Source: Lachnospiraceae bacterium | GTDB lineage: Bacteria > Bacillota > Clostridia > Lachnospirales > Lachnospiraceae | Assembly: GCA_017503735.1 (NCBI GenBank) | Contig: JAFVSN010000004.1 | Coordinates: 83,995-147,994 of the forward strand | DNA: 64,000 nt | Direction: 5' to 3' | Part shown: positions 18,135 to 26,697 of the stretch, one piece after another | Numbering within the stretch: position 1 is the stretch's first letter | Layout of the letters: each line of letters opens with the position of its first letter | The notes under the pieces: model-generated | What the model was told of the DNA's origin: nothing | The model's database searches: none | The model's input: only the letters and a program-made list of their open reading frames with translations | Translations under genes and position numbers: made by a program

Positions 18135-18506
18135 TCACCGGTCCTCACCTTTTTGGAGCATTGCACCTTCCTTTTGTGCTTCCGATACCATCTCATTTAC
18201 TGCCTGCAACACCCGTGCATATTGCACGGTATAATCTCCCGGCATATCCCGTAAAATGTGGTCCAACGGATTCTTTAACTTATCGTTTTTTAATTCTCCC
18301 AATACAAGATAATCTGCGGACATATCACTGTTACTGCAAATTTTATAAATACTTTCGGCAGACAATCCTTTCTTTCCGTTCTCTGCTTCTGCCAGAAACT
18401 GCGGAGACAATCCGACTTGTTCCGAAAAGGATTCTCTGTTCATTCCGAGGCTTTCCCTATAGGCGCGGATTCGCTTTCCGATTGTTATATTCAACTCTTT
18501 TGACAT
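18135..18506 (-). CDS. XRE-family helix-turn-helix regulator
   Basis: A 123-residue DNA-binding protein: Cro/CI-type HTH at about residues 8-65 (IRAYRESLGMNRESFSEQVGLS...FLAEAENGKKGLS), then a short helical tail with a hydrophobic heptad pattern (VQYARVLQAVNEMVSEAQ) suited to dimerisation. It is a single gene with its own terminator. The target and signal are unknown. It lies between the GGDEF-EAL gene and aroC without an obvious link to either. GGAGCGGAGG precedes the ATG. Confidence 0.87.
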   Translation of the reverse strand: MSKELNITIGKRIRAYRESLGMNRESFSEQVGLSPQFLAEAENGKKGLSAESIYKICSNSDMSADYLVLGELKNDKLKNPLDHILRDMPGDYTVQYARVLQAVNEMVSEAQKEGAMLQKGEDR

Positions 18507-18718
18507 CCTCCGCTCCTTCCCGAACCGAACTTCGTTCTTTTTCTGAATTCCTTTTTATTATAACGATTCTGCATTTATTTCAACATAGTCTATAGGAGAT
18601 TTTTTCTGCTATAGCAACAGAATTTATAAAAAAAGCAAAAAAGCCCGTCATGCTTTTACTTGCATTTTCACCTTGTTTGAATTACAATATTTTTAGTATG
18701 CATTTCGGAGGTTTTTTT

Positions 18719-19858
18719 ATGAACGGATCATCTTTCGGAACTTATTTTAAAATTACAACATTCGGTGAATCCCACGGTGCGGCATTGGGCGTTGTTGTGG
18801 ACGGATGTCCGGCAGGGATTCCGCTTTCCGTTGACTATATTCAAGGGTTTTTGGACCGTAGAAAGCCGGGGCAGAATATCTACTCCACCCCGCGCCAAGA
18901 AAACGATTCGGTAGAAATATTATCCGGTGTGTTCGAAGGAAAAACAACCGGCACTCCCATTGCCCTTCTCATCCGCAATGAATCCCAGCGTTCCGGGGAC
19001 TATTCCGAAATCGCCTCCTATTATCGTCCGGGACATGCGGACTTTACCTTTGACCAAAAATACGGCTTCCGTGACTATCGGGGAGGCGGTCGGTCCTCCG
19101 GTCGGGAAACCGCAGCCAGAGTGGCTGCCGGTGCCGTTGCCTGTGCGTTACTTGATACATGCAACATCAAAGTTTGTGCTTATGCAAAATCCATAAATGA
19201 ATACGTTTGTTTTGATACCAAAGAGTATTTAGCAGAACGTTTCTCCGCAGAAGAACTTGCATCCCTCCGGAATAAGAGCCCGCTCAACATGCCGGATGCC
19301 GATGTTTCCGCAAAAGCAGAAGCGTTCTTAGCACAATTAAAAGAAGAACATAATTCTGCCGGTGGCACCATCGAATGTGTTCTCACCGGACTTCCGGCAG
19401 GCTTAGGCGACCCGGTATTTGAAAAATTCGATGCCCGCCTTGCCCATGCCATGCTTTCCATCGGTGCCGTGAAAGGATTCGAACTGGGCTCCGGCTTTGA
19501 AGCTGCCTTTCTTACCGGTACGGAACAAAACGATCCGTTTTATACCGACGAAGCAGGTAATATCAGAAAACGTACCAATCACGCCGGCGGTGTTCTGGGC
19601 GGCATGACCGACGGTTCTGATGTATTGTTCCGCGTAGCGGTAAAACCGACGCCGTCTGTCTACGCACCGCAAGAAACCGTGAAAAAAGACGGTTCTACCT
19701 ATACCTGTCAGATTACCGGCCGCCATGACCCGATTATCGTGGCCCGTGCCGTTGTGGTGGTGGAATGTATGGCTGCTCTCACCGCTGCGGATGCTTTGCT
19801 TGGTAATCTAGGAAGCAAGTTGGAGCACTTAAAATCGGTTTATGGCTTTGAAGGCTAA
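18719..19858 (+). CDS. aroC: Chorismate synthase
   Basis: Last common step of aromatic amino acid biosynthesis: converts 5-enolpyruvylshikimate 3-phosphate to chorismate with reduced FMN in the cytoplasm. 379 residues, normal length. Signatures are GESHGAALGVVVDGCPAGI near the N-terminus (residues 16-34), the basic RPGHADF...YRGGGRSSGRETAARVA block (about 104-140) and the C-terminal RHDPIIVARAVVVVECM motif. ATG at 18719 follows CGGAGG by 6 bases; the 23 upstream codons lack a ribosome site. The LytTR regulator gene starts 57 bp downstream on the same strand, so some readthrough is possible. Confidence 0.96.
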   Translation: MNGSSFGTYFKITTFGESHGAALGVVVDGCPAGIPLSVDYIQGFLDRRKPGQNIYSTPRQENDSVEILSGVFEGKTTGTPIALLIRNESQRSGDYSEIASYYRPGHADFTFDQKYGFRDYRGGGRSSGRETAARVAAGAVACALLDTCNIKVCAYAKSINEYVCFDTKEYLAERFSAEELASLRNKSPLNMPDADVSAKAEAFLAQLKEEHNSAGGTIECVLTGLPAGLGDPVFEKFDARLAHAMLSIGAVKGFELGSGFEAAFLTGTEQNDPFYTDEAGNIRKRTNHAGGVLGGMTDGSDVLFRVAVKPTPSVYAPQETVKKDGSTYTCQITGRHDPIIVARAVVVVECMAALTAADALLGNLGSKLEHLKSVYGFEG

Positions 19859-19915
19859 CCATTGTTGCTTCAAAATTTACAATATCACTTACACCTTTTA
19901 GGGAGGGACCTTCCC

Positions 19916-20617
19916 ATGAAGCTGAAACTGGCCATTTGTGATGATGATGCCAAACAGCGGGACTATCTGACCGATATCGTCACCGCCTGGGGAAAGAAAA
20001 ACAGACATCTTATTGAACTAAAACAATACATCAGTGCCGATTCCTTTCTCTTCGACTATGAAGAAGAAAAAGACTTCGACATTTTACTCCTTGACGTGGA
20101 AATGCCGGGACGTAGCGGTGTGGAGCTGGCAAAAGAGGTCCGAAAGGACAATCAGGCCGTACAACTGATTTTCATCACCGGCTTTTACGAATACTTCAGT
20201 GATGGATTTGATGTATCTGCCCTGCACTATTTAATTAAGCCGGCAGATGCCGGTAAACTCACTCCGGTGCTTGATAAGGCAGTAGGAAATCTGACCAACC
20301 GGATGCGCTCTGTTCTTCTCTCTACCTCGGAAGGAGATATAAAGCTTTCTCTTGCGGACATTATTTATGTGGAAGCGGAAAATGTATACCTTAACATTCA
20401 CGCCATCCACGGAGATTACCGCACACGCATGACCTTAGGAAAGTTTTTTGAGGAGCTGGACGATACCTTTTTCAAGGCACATCGTTCCTTTCTTGTGAAT
20501 TTGAAATATGTAAAACTGATTACCCGCACCGACGTTACCATGACAAACGGTGCCGTTGTTCCTTTAAGCCGCGGCGTTTATCATGACATTCACGCTGCTT
20601 TGGTTAAATACTTATAA
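19916..20617 (+). CDS. LytTR-family response regulator
   Basis: A 233-residue AgrA/VirR-type regulator. The receiver domain (1-120) has the acidic pocket DDD at residues 9-11 and the phosphoacceptor Asp60 in LLDVEMPGRSG. The C-terminal LytTR DNA-binding domain (about 135-233) has FFKAHRSFLVNLKYV and NGAVVPLSRG. GGGAGGGACC lies before ATG 19916; the earlier in-frame ATG lacks one. The kinase gene starts 9 bp downstream, making a two-component pair. LytTR regulators often control peptide or bacteriocin exporters, and an ABC exporter pair follows the kinase here. Confidence 0.92.
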   Translation: MKLKLAICDDDAKQRDYLTDIVTAWGKKNRHLIELKQYISADSFLFDYEEEKDFDILLLDVEMPGRSGVELAKEVRKDNQAVQLIFITGFYEYFSDGFDVSALHYLIKPADAGKLTPVLDKAVGNLTNRMRSVLLSTSEGDIKLSLADIIYVEAENVYLNIHAIHGDYRTRMTLGKFFEELDDTFFKAHRSFLVNLKYVKLITRTDVTMTNGAVVPLSRGVYHDIHAALVKYL

Positions 20618-20626
20618 GAGGTTACC

Positions 20627-21271
20627 ATGTTATTTGAAAAACTCATCGCAAAAAAAGTTGCCGCCTTTGAAACGGAACTGATTCAAAAATATTATCTGGA
20701 AGTAGAAAACATGTACCAAAAGATGCGGGGCTGGCGTCACGACTACCGTCATCACATCCAGACCATGAAGGTACATATGGCAAACGGTGAAATCAAAGAA
20801 ATCGGCACATATCTGGACATGCTGGATGACGATTTAACCAACGTAGAAACCGTAATTAAAACAGGAAACCGTATGGCAGATGCCATCTTAAACAGCAAAC
20901 TATCTCTGGCAGCCCAAAAGGAAATCAAGGTAAAAGCAGAGGCAAATATCCCGGTAGCCCTTACCATTTCGGAACTGGACCTTTGCACCGTCATCGGCAA
21001 TCTGTTGGACAACGCCATGGATGCCTGCATGGAACTCCCGGTATCGGAACGCCTCATTCGAATTTATATGGAAATGAAAGGCAACTACTTATACATTTCC
21101 GTCATCAATACCGCAGGTGGCAAGAAAAAGACAAACTACCGTACCACAAAAGGTGAGGGACACGGGTTCGGGCTGAAACGAATTGACATGATTGTTAAGA
21201 AATACGGCGGGTATATTACAAGAGCTTCGGAAGATGAAGCTTTTTCCACAGAAGTACTGTTACCGCAGTAA
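20627..21271 (+). CDS. GHKL-family histidine kinase without a membrane sensor
   Basis: A 214-residue AgrC/HPK10-type kinase core. The dimerisation helix carries the phosphoacceptor region RHDYRHH (His38 the likeliest site), then the ATPase domain has the N box LLDNAMDACMELPVSE (about residues 125-140) and the G-rich GEGHGFGLKRIDMIVKKYGG (about 180-199). Family members normally have five to seven TM segments upstream of this core; here there are none and the frame starts 9 bp after the regulator. Either it senses a cytoplasmic cue or partner, or the sensor was lost. GAGG lies 5 bases before the ATG. Confidence 0.88.
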   Translation: MLFEKLIAKKVAAFETELIQKYYLEVENMYQKMRGWRHDYRHHIQTMKVHMANGEIKEIGTYLDMLDDDLTNVETVIKTGNRMADAILNSKLSLAAQKEIKVKAEANIPVALTISELDLCTVIGNLLDNAMDACMELPVSERLIRIYMEMKGNYLYISVINTAGGKKKTNYRTTKGEGHGFGLKRIDMIVKKYGGYITRASEDEAFSTEVLLPQ

Positions 21272-21274
21272 AAC

Positions 21275-21527
21275 TTGCGTGCAAAATGCACCATACACCT
21301 TCTATACACGACAACCGGTCCGCATATAAAATCAGCAAACCATTTAAACTGCGCTTTTAGCGACTTGCGAAATCCACATGTTACGCAGACTTTGCCGTGA
21401 GGACGCTACCGAAACGGCAAAATAGTCGGAGTTACATATTAGTTTGCAAGCGCGTTGCAGTCGTTTGCGGTTTTATATGCGGACCGGTTGTCGATTGTAC
21501 ATTAACATGGTGCATTTTGTCACGCAA
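21275..21527. repeat. 253-bp imperfect palindrome (giant hairpin)
   Basis: Outer arms: about 20 bp at 21275-21294 pairs with 21507-21527 (TTGCGTG..ATGCACCAT with one bulge). Middle arms: 23 bp at 21309-21331 are the perfect reverse complement of 21471-21493. Inner arms: TTTGCCGT (21391-21398) with ACGGCAAA (21414-21421) around a 15-base loop. The bases between are also partly complementary, so the whole stretch folds back on itself. It begins 4 bp after the kinase stop codon and contains no convincing gene. It could be a MITE-like element or a large RNA structure in the kinase-ABC intergenic region. Confidence 0.85.
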
Positions 21528-21528
21528 C

Positions 21529-21589
21529 AAAAAAGTGCATTTGGCATCAAATTTTTGCATTTGACAACAAATCGCACTTTTTCTTTTTT
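21529..21589 (+). terminator. Hairpin with T-tract before the ABC operon
   Basis: AAAAAGTGC-ATTTG pairs with CAAAT-GCACTTTTT (one extra base), followed by CTTTTTTC. It probably ends transcripts from the aroC/two-component side. A TATAGT at 21597-21602 just after it may be the -10 of the ABC operon. Confidence 0.65.
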
Positions 21590-21688
21590 CATTTGGTATA
21601 GTAAAGTCAAGCAAAGGGCAAACGCCTGAAGCAAATACATACCGGCAGAACGAAACACACACTTCTGTCGACTTAACGGAGGGGAATT

Positions 21689-23524
21689 ATGAGACAAAAC
21701 AACAAGGAAACAAAGAAGGAGAAGAAAAAGTATTCCAAAATCGGAAGTCTTGTCTGGGCATTAAAAAAGCTCTGGCGACTGGATAAGATGTTTGTATTTT
21801 TCATGTTTGCGGTGGTGCCGATTGCAGTGGTACAGCCGTTGCTAAACTCCTTCTTTTCCAAAGAACTGATTGACCGCATCGGAGGTGGAGCAACCTTTTC
21901 GGAACTGACCCGGTTCACTGTAAGTTTCCTGCTGCCACTGGTGCTCCTGGAACTGTTACGAGGTTTTATCAACTCTCGTTGCAGAGCCAGACAATACTAT
22001 CCGACCGGCATCTACCAGATGGAAATGGGACACATCTACCATTACGAAACCGACTTTGAAAACACGGAAAAGCAGGAATATCGGAAAATACACGAATATG
22101 CCTCCGGTGACTCCTGTCAGGGTAACTGTGCTTTAGAATTTCTTTGGCTGGATTTAAGTGATGCATTGATTAATTTCCTCGGTATTTTCACCTACGCTTC
22201 ACTCCTCATTGTACTGAATCCGATTATCTTCGCCGTGGTTGCCGTGGTATCCGTCCTGTCCTACTTTACCACCCGCTGGCAACCGACCTACTTTGAAAAG
22301 AACAAGCACCATTGGGAGAAGGAAGTCCGAAAGAGAAATTACTTACGGAGTCTTTCCGAAAACTTCTCCATGGCAAAAGATATTAAGCTGTACAACTTAG
22401 AGGGCTGGCTTGACAAAATGATGCGGGATTATCAAAGCTACCTTCTCATGTGGAATAAGCGCTGCACCCTTAGAGGACTGTTTGCTTCTATTCTTGCGGG
22501 ACTGATGACCTTTGTACAAAACGGTGTGGCATACGTTGTGTTAATCGGACTGCTCCTTGCCGGAAAACTAACCGTGGGTGAATTTGTGTTTTACTTCGGT
22601 CTCACCGGCAGCATTGCAGGCTTTTTGCAGGGCATCATCGGCAGTGTGGCAAAGTTAAACACAAGAGCCGAAAAAATTGCTTACTACCGCGACTTTTACA
22701 ACTATCCGAACACCTTTAACCACGGAGAAGGCTGTCCTCTCCCGACGGGTCCGGTGACCATCGAGTTAAAGGATGTACACTACCGCTACGACGGTGCGGA
22801 AAAGGATACCATCAACGGACTGAACCTTACGATTTCCGCCGGAGAAAGTCTTGCCCTTGTGGGAATGAACGGTGCCGGAAAGACCACTTTAATCAAGCTG
22901 ATTTGCGGTTTGTACGCACCGACCTCCGGTGAAATTTTGGTAAACGGAAAGCATATCAGCGAATATAACATTGAGGAATACTACTCCATGATTTCCGCGG
23001 TATTTCAGGACATTAAAACCATTGCTTTCTCCATGTTTGAATTTGTGGCAAGTGTGGACCTTACCCGTCCTACCGCAAGAGAAGATGCCGTTGCTGCCAT
23101 GAAGCTTGCCGGGATTTACGAAAAAATCGAAAAGCTTCCAAACGGCATCGATACCCATTTAATGAAAGGCATTCACGATGACAGTGTGGATTTATCCGGC
23201 GGTGAAATGCAAAAGCTGGTGTTGGCTCGTGCCATTTACAAAAACGGTTCCATATTAATTCTTGACGAACCGACCGCAGCCTTAGACCCGATTGCGGAAA
23301 ATAACTTATATTTACGTTACAGAGAATTAACCGAAGGAAAAACTTCTATCTATATTTCCCACCGTTTTGCCTCCACCCGCTTCTGTGACCGCATCATTTT
23401 ACTGGAAGACGGTGTAATTTCAGAATCCGGAACTCATGAAGAACTGATGGCTACCGGTGGCAAATACGCAGAAATGTTCAATGTACAAAGCAAATACTAT
23501 AAGGAGGGCGAAGTTCATGCATAA
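21689..23524 (+). CDS. ABC exporter half-transporter (permease-ATPase), first of pair
   Basis: A 611-residue type IV (ABCB-like) exporter half: a six-TM domain (about residues 30-330) fused to an ATPase. Walker A is GMNGAGKTTL (about 390), the signature LSGGEMQK (about 500) and Walker B ILILDEPTAALDP (about 522), all intact. It overlaps the next gene by 8 bp, so the two very likely form a heterodimer. The adjacent LytTR/GHKL pair suggests export of, or defence against, a peptide or small antimicrobial; the substrate cannot be read. GGAGGGG lies 7 bases before the ATG. Confidence 0.92.
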   Translation: MRQNNKETKKEKKKYSKIGSLVWALKKLWRLDKMFVFFMFAVVPIAVVQPLLNSFFSKELIDRIGGGATFSELTRFTVSFLLPLVLLELLRGFINSRCRARQYYPTGIYQMEMGHIYHYETDFENTEKQEYRKIHEYASGDSCQGNCALEFLWLDLSDALINFLGIFTYASLLIVLNPIIFAVVAVVSVLSYFTTRWQPTYFEKNKHHWEKEVRKRNYLRSLSENFSMAKDIKLYNLEGWLDKMMRDYQSYLLMWNKRCTLRGLFASILAGLMTFVQNGVAYVVLIGLLLAGKLTVGEFVFYFGLTGSIAGFLQGIIGSVAKLNTRAEKIAYYRDFYNYPNTFNHGEGCPLPTGPVTIELKDVHYRYDGAEKDTINGLNLTISAGESLALVGMNGAGKTTLIKLICGLYAPTSGEILVNGKHISEYNIEEYYSMISAVFQDIKTIAFSMFEFVASVDLTRPTAREDAVAAMKLAGIYEKIEKLPNGIDTHLMKGIHDDSVDLSGGEMQKLVLARAIYKNGSILILDEPTAALDPIAENNLYLRYRELTEGKTSIYISHRFASTRFCDRIILLEDGVISESGTHEELMATGGKYAEMFNVQSKYYKEGEVHA

Positions 23525-25319
23525 TTACAAAACCACACGACGGGCGTTTAAGCTGTATCATTCCTACAATCCGCATTACTTTCCGCTTCGCCTGTTTCAG
23601 ATTATTTTTACAAACCTGACTCCGTTTTTTACTCTTTGGATGTCTGCGGAAATCGTTACCGCATTATACGAAAAGAAAACCAAGGAAGAACTGTTCCTGT
23701 TGGTAGCCATCACCTTATGCGGAGCTCTGTTTATTCACATCATGGGTGCTCTTTTGGGAAGATGTGTGGACAATGCACAGAAACAACTGGAAAACAACGA
23801 AGCCGCAGCTTTTAACAAAAAAACGTTATCCTTAGACTACGACAAGCTGGAGAATCCGGAGATTCGGCATCTGCGACGTAAAATTGTGGAAAACAGTTGG
23901 ATTAACTACTACGGTGTCAAAAACATGTGCATGTGTATAGAAAACATTGCAACCTACTTGGTCAACATCCTCTATTGCATTATACTATTTGCGGAGATGG
24001 TATCCTTAATCCTGAAACTGTCCTTTGACCTGCGCGGTATTCTGCTTTTGGTTGCCATTATTGTCTGTGTTATTCTCACGATTATCATTCAGTCCCGTTG
24101 TGGCAAGAAACAGGCAGAAACCTGGAATCTCGGCGGCGACTTAATGCTCCGTGAAAACCGCCTTAGCGGAGGTTACAGCCAGTCCGGCATGGACAGCCGT
24201 TTCTACAAGCAGCAGGCAATTGTAGAAGAAATCGACAAAAGTCTTGCAAAAGAACACAAAGCACTTTACAGCAAAATCAACCACATTGACTTTTTGCTTC
24301 GTATTCCGATTTTTCTGTCTACAAAAGCCTCTGAGCTTTGCTCCTATCTCCTAATCGGATTGTATTGTACACTTGGCGCGTTTCCGGTGGGCAGTGTCAT
24401 TAAATACGTGGGATATCTTAGCATCCTGACCCAAAACATTGCCGGCTTATTTTATAACTTGGGTGCATTAAAAACCAATGAGCAATTCCTTGAGACTTAC
24501 TTAGAGTACTTTGATATCCAAAACGATATGTACCAGGGCAGCCTGACCGTGGAAAAGCGCAGTGACAAACAGTTTGACATCGAATTTAAGAATGTCAGCT
24601 TCCGCTATACCGGTTCCGAGGACTTTGCCTTAAAGGACATTAACCTGAATCTTAAAGTCGGAGAACGTCTTGCGGTAGTGGGACAAAACGGTAGCGGAAA
24701 AACCACCTTTATCAAGCTTCTTTGCCGTCTCTACGATCCGACGGAAGGCGAAATCCACATGAATGATTTCAACATCCGCAAGTATGATTACAGACAATAC
24801 CTGGATTTATTCTCTGTGGTATTTCAGGACTACAATCTCCTTGCCATGCCGTTAGGCAACAACGTGGCTTCCGCCGCCAATTGGGACGCAGTAAAAGCCG
24901 AGCAAATGTTAGATGAGGTAGGATTTGGGGAACGCTACAAGGAAATGCCAAAGAAACTGGAAACCTCCCTTTATAAAAACTTCGACGAAGAAGGAGTCAA
25001 CGTCTCCGGTGGTGAAGCCCAAAAAATCGCCTTGGCAAGAGCACTTTACAAAGACGCGCCTTTCATCATCTTAGATGAACCGACCGCCGCCCTGGACCCG
25101 ATTGCGGAAGCGGAAATCTACTCCAAATTCGATGAAATCGTAGGAGACAAAACCGCCATCTACATCAGCCACCGTCTTTCCTCCTGTCGTTTCTGCGACA
25201 AGATTGCGGTATTCGACAAAGGCCGGATTGTACAGGTGGGAACCCACGAGGAACTTCTTCAAAACGAACAGGGCAAATACTACGAACTCTGGAACGCACA
25301 AGCGTGTTACTACTCGTGA
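23517..25319 (+). CDS. ABC exporter half-transporter (permease-ATPase), second of pair
   Basis: A 600-residue partner of the preceding half-transporter with the same layout: six TM segments (about residues 25-320) and an ATPase with Walker A GQNGSGKTTF (about 386), signature VSGGEAQK (about 495) and Walker B FIILDEPTAALDP (about 516). Start ATG 23517 follows AAGGAGGG by 8 bases inside the end of the first gene (ATG and TAA share ATGCATAA). Both halves have complete catalytic motifs, so neither site is obviously degenerate. A terminator follows, then a repeat array. Confidence 0.92.
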   Translation: MHNYKTTRRAFKLYHSYNPHYFPLRLFQIIFTNLTPFFTLWMSAEIVTALYEKKTKEELFLLVAITLCGALFIHIMGALLGRCVDNAQKQLENNEAAAFNKKTLSLDYDKLENPEIRHLRRKIVENSWINYYGVKNMCMCIENIATYLVNILYCIILFAEMVSLILKLSFDLRGILLLVAIIVCVILTIIIQSRCGKKQAETWNLGGDLMLRENRLSGGYSQSGMDSRFYKQQAIVEEIDKSLAKEHKALYSKINHIDFLLRIPIFLSTKASELCSYLLIGLYCTLGAFPVGSVIKYVGYLSILTQNIAGLFYNLGALKTNEQFLETYLEYFDIQNDMYQGSLTVEKRSDKQFDIEFKNVSFRYTGSEDFALKDINLNLKVGERLAVVGQNGSGKTTFIKLLCRLYDPTEGEIHMNDFNIRKYDYRQYLDLFSVVFQDYNLLAMPLGNNVASAANWDAVKAEQMLDEVGFGERYKEMPKKLETSLYKNFDEEGVNVSGGEAQKIALARALYKDAPFIILDEPTAALDPIAEAEIYSKFDEIVGDKTAIYISHRLSSCRFCDKIAVFDKGRIVQVGTHEELLQNEQGKYYELWNAQACYYS

Positions 25320-25347
25320 TGCAACGAGCTAGATAGAACATAAAAAA

Positions 25348-25385
25348 GGCCGACGAGAACCGCAGGTTCTTAGTCGGTCTTCTTT
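25348..25385 (+). terminator. Terminator of the ABC exporter operon
   Basis: GGCCGAC-GAGAACC pairs with GGTTCTTAGTCGGTC around GCA, followed by TTCTTTT. Confidence 0.8.
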
Positions 25386-25399
25386 TGTGTTCTTATCGC

Positions 25400-25669
25400 G
25401 GCGACTGCCGCGGGCTAACGGTTACGCAGGAACCGTTAGACTCAGCTCGTTGCACACCTTGCCCTCTTATCGGCGACTGCCGCGGGCTAACGGTTACGCA
25501 GGAACCGTTAGACTCAGCTCGTTGCATACCCTGCCCTCTTATCGGCGACTGCCGCGGGCTAACGGTTACGCAGGAACCGTTAGACTCAGCTCGTTGCATT
25601 TTTGCCCTCTTATCGGCGACTGCCGCGGGCTAACGGTTACGCAGGAACCGTTAGACTCAGCTCGTTGCA
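25400..25669. repeat. Four tandem copies of a 55-bp palindromic unit (period 72/72/71)
   Basis: The unit starts GGCGACTGCC, carries a perfect 9-bp stem CTAACGGTT/AACCGTTAG around ACGCAGG, and ends AGCTCGTTGCA. Copies begin at 25400, 25472, 25544 and 25615, separated by about 17 variable bases ending CCCTCTTATC. An inverted 11-bp fragment (TGCAACGAGCT) sits just after the ABC stop codon at 25320-25330. The fourth copy supplies the last three codons and the stop of the neighbouring XRE gene. It looks like a REP/BIME-type intergenic repeat; two phases stay open because 72 is divisible by 3, which I do not take as coding. Confidence 0.9.
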
Positions 25670-26337
25670 ACTCTCACCTTTATTTCTGCCACTTCTTCTG
25701 TATTAATTTCCTTTCCGGCCATAATCACAACTCTCTCTGCGGAAAACTCCAACACCGGCACATCAATAAATTCCTTTTCCCGGAAGGAAAAATCAATCAG
25801 CTTCTCATCTATAAGCCATATACTTCCGATCTTTCCCACAAAAAAATTGCGATCTATGAACGGCCAACTCTCCTTTGACACCGGCTTACGTTCCTTCTCT
25901 TCCTTAACCGCCACAACGGTTGTTTTCCGTACCGCCCCTATTTCAGCCGTTTTCTTTTTCGGAATCACATAGAATAAATAATCTCTGTCTTCTCCTACAA
26001 TATAACCGTCCACAAACCCGTTATTCCAACCGGAAAGCTCCACCGAACATTTTTTCAGATAGTACGGCTCCAAGGTTCGTTCCTCCGGTATCACTTTGTA
26101 TCCCACAGAATCGCTCGTTTCCCCCTGCTGTTCATCTTCCCTCTTCTCTACACCCAGCAGTTCATCTATAGATATCTGAAATACACTTGCCAATGCTTTG
26201 ATGTTCTCAACATCCGGCGTACCTTTTCCCGTCTCCCATTTTGCAATTGCCGACCGGGATACACACAACATTCCGGCAAGCTGCTCCTGCGATAAGGAAA
26301 GCTCTGCCCTCTTTTTTGTAATCATTTCACCTATCAT
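25657..26337 (-). CDS. XRE-family regulator with PRC-barrel-like C-terminal half
   Basis: A 226-residue protein: a clear Cro/CI helix-turn-helix at residues 5-60 (LSLSQEQLAGMLCVSRSAIAKWETGKGTPD), a linker, then a beta-rich C-terminal half I do not recognise with certainty; its GYIVGEDRDYLFYVIP and KIGSIWLIDEKLI pieces look like repeated small barrels. ATG 26337 was chosen because CGGAGG lies 8 bases upstream; the longer frame lacks a site. Its last codons lie in the repeat array, so the C-terminus may have been altered when the repeats arrived. It diverges from the LysR gene across 360 bp. Confidence 0.8.
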   Translation of the reverse strand: MIGEMITKKRAELSLSQEQLAGMLCVSRSAIAKWETGKGTPDVENIKALASVFQISIDELLGVEKREDEQQGETSDSVGYKVIPEERTLEPYYLKKCSVELSGWNNGFVDGYIVGEDRDYLFYVIPKKKTAEIGAVRKTTVVAVKEEKERKPVSKESWPFIDRNFFVGKIGSIWLIDEKLIDFSFREKEFIDVPVLEFSAERVVIMAGKEINTEEVAEIKVRVATS

Positions 26338-26697
26338 AAGAAAATCCTCCGATTTTATACTCGTGATCACACTATTACCATACCTCAATCTGTCGAAGAA
26401 CACAAGTTACTTTTTGTTACGCTTCGTAACATCCACGATTTATAACCTCTTACTATAACTTCCCGTTATATCCTTTCTCCGAAGGTTTTCCGATACTTTC
26501 TCCGACAACCATACGCCACTCCCCAGATTTCTATAATTTTTTCCATTTTCCCCTTGCTTTCTTATAATTCCTCTGCTATAATCAAAATATATATTATGTT
26601 TTCATATTATAACTTTTGGTTATATTTCAAAAGTATATTTCTCGTCCCCTTTTTTCTGTTTTTTCAAATACGGGGACTTACAAATGAAGGAGGGAAC
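26338..26697. other. Divergent control region between XRE and LysR genes
   Basis: This 360-bp AT-rich stretch holds no gene. It contains the LysR promoter (26554-26582), a palindrome GTTACG-CTT-CGTAAC at 26416-26430 close to the XRE start that could be an XRE operator, and TATAAC..GGTTATA at 26608-26624 that fits a LysR-type site. Confidence 0.55.
26554..26582 (+). promoter_or_regulatory. Promoter of the LysR gene
   Basis: TTGCTT (26554-26559), 17-bp spacer, TATAAT (26577-26582). The dyad TATAAC-N4-GGTTATA (26608-26624) lies downstream of it and may be an autoregulatory site. Confidence 0.65.

Noticed and set aside
21432-21972. Minus-strand open frames across the hairpin and the ABC gene start
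   Set aside because: They follow the palindrome, lack ribosome sites and have no recognisable sequence.
25400-25669. CRISPR array
   Set aside because: Units are 55 bp with near-identical spacers of about 17 bp, only four copies, and no cas genes.
25385-25878. Open frames giving repeated 24-residue peptides on both strands over the repeat array
   Set aside because: The 72-bp period keeps frames open without coding; there is no ribosome site and the units are palindromic DNA.
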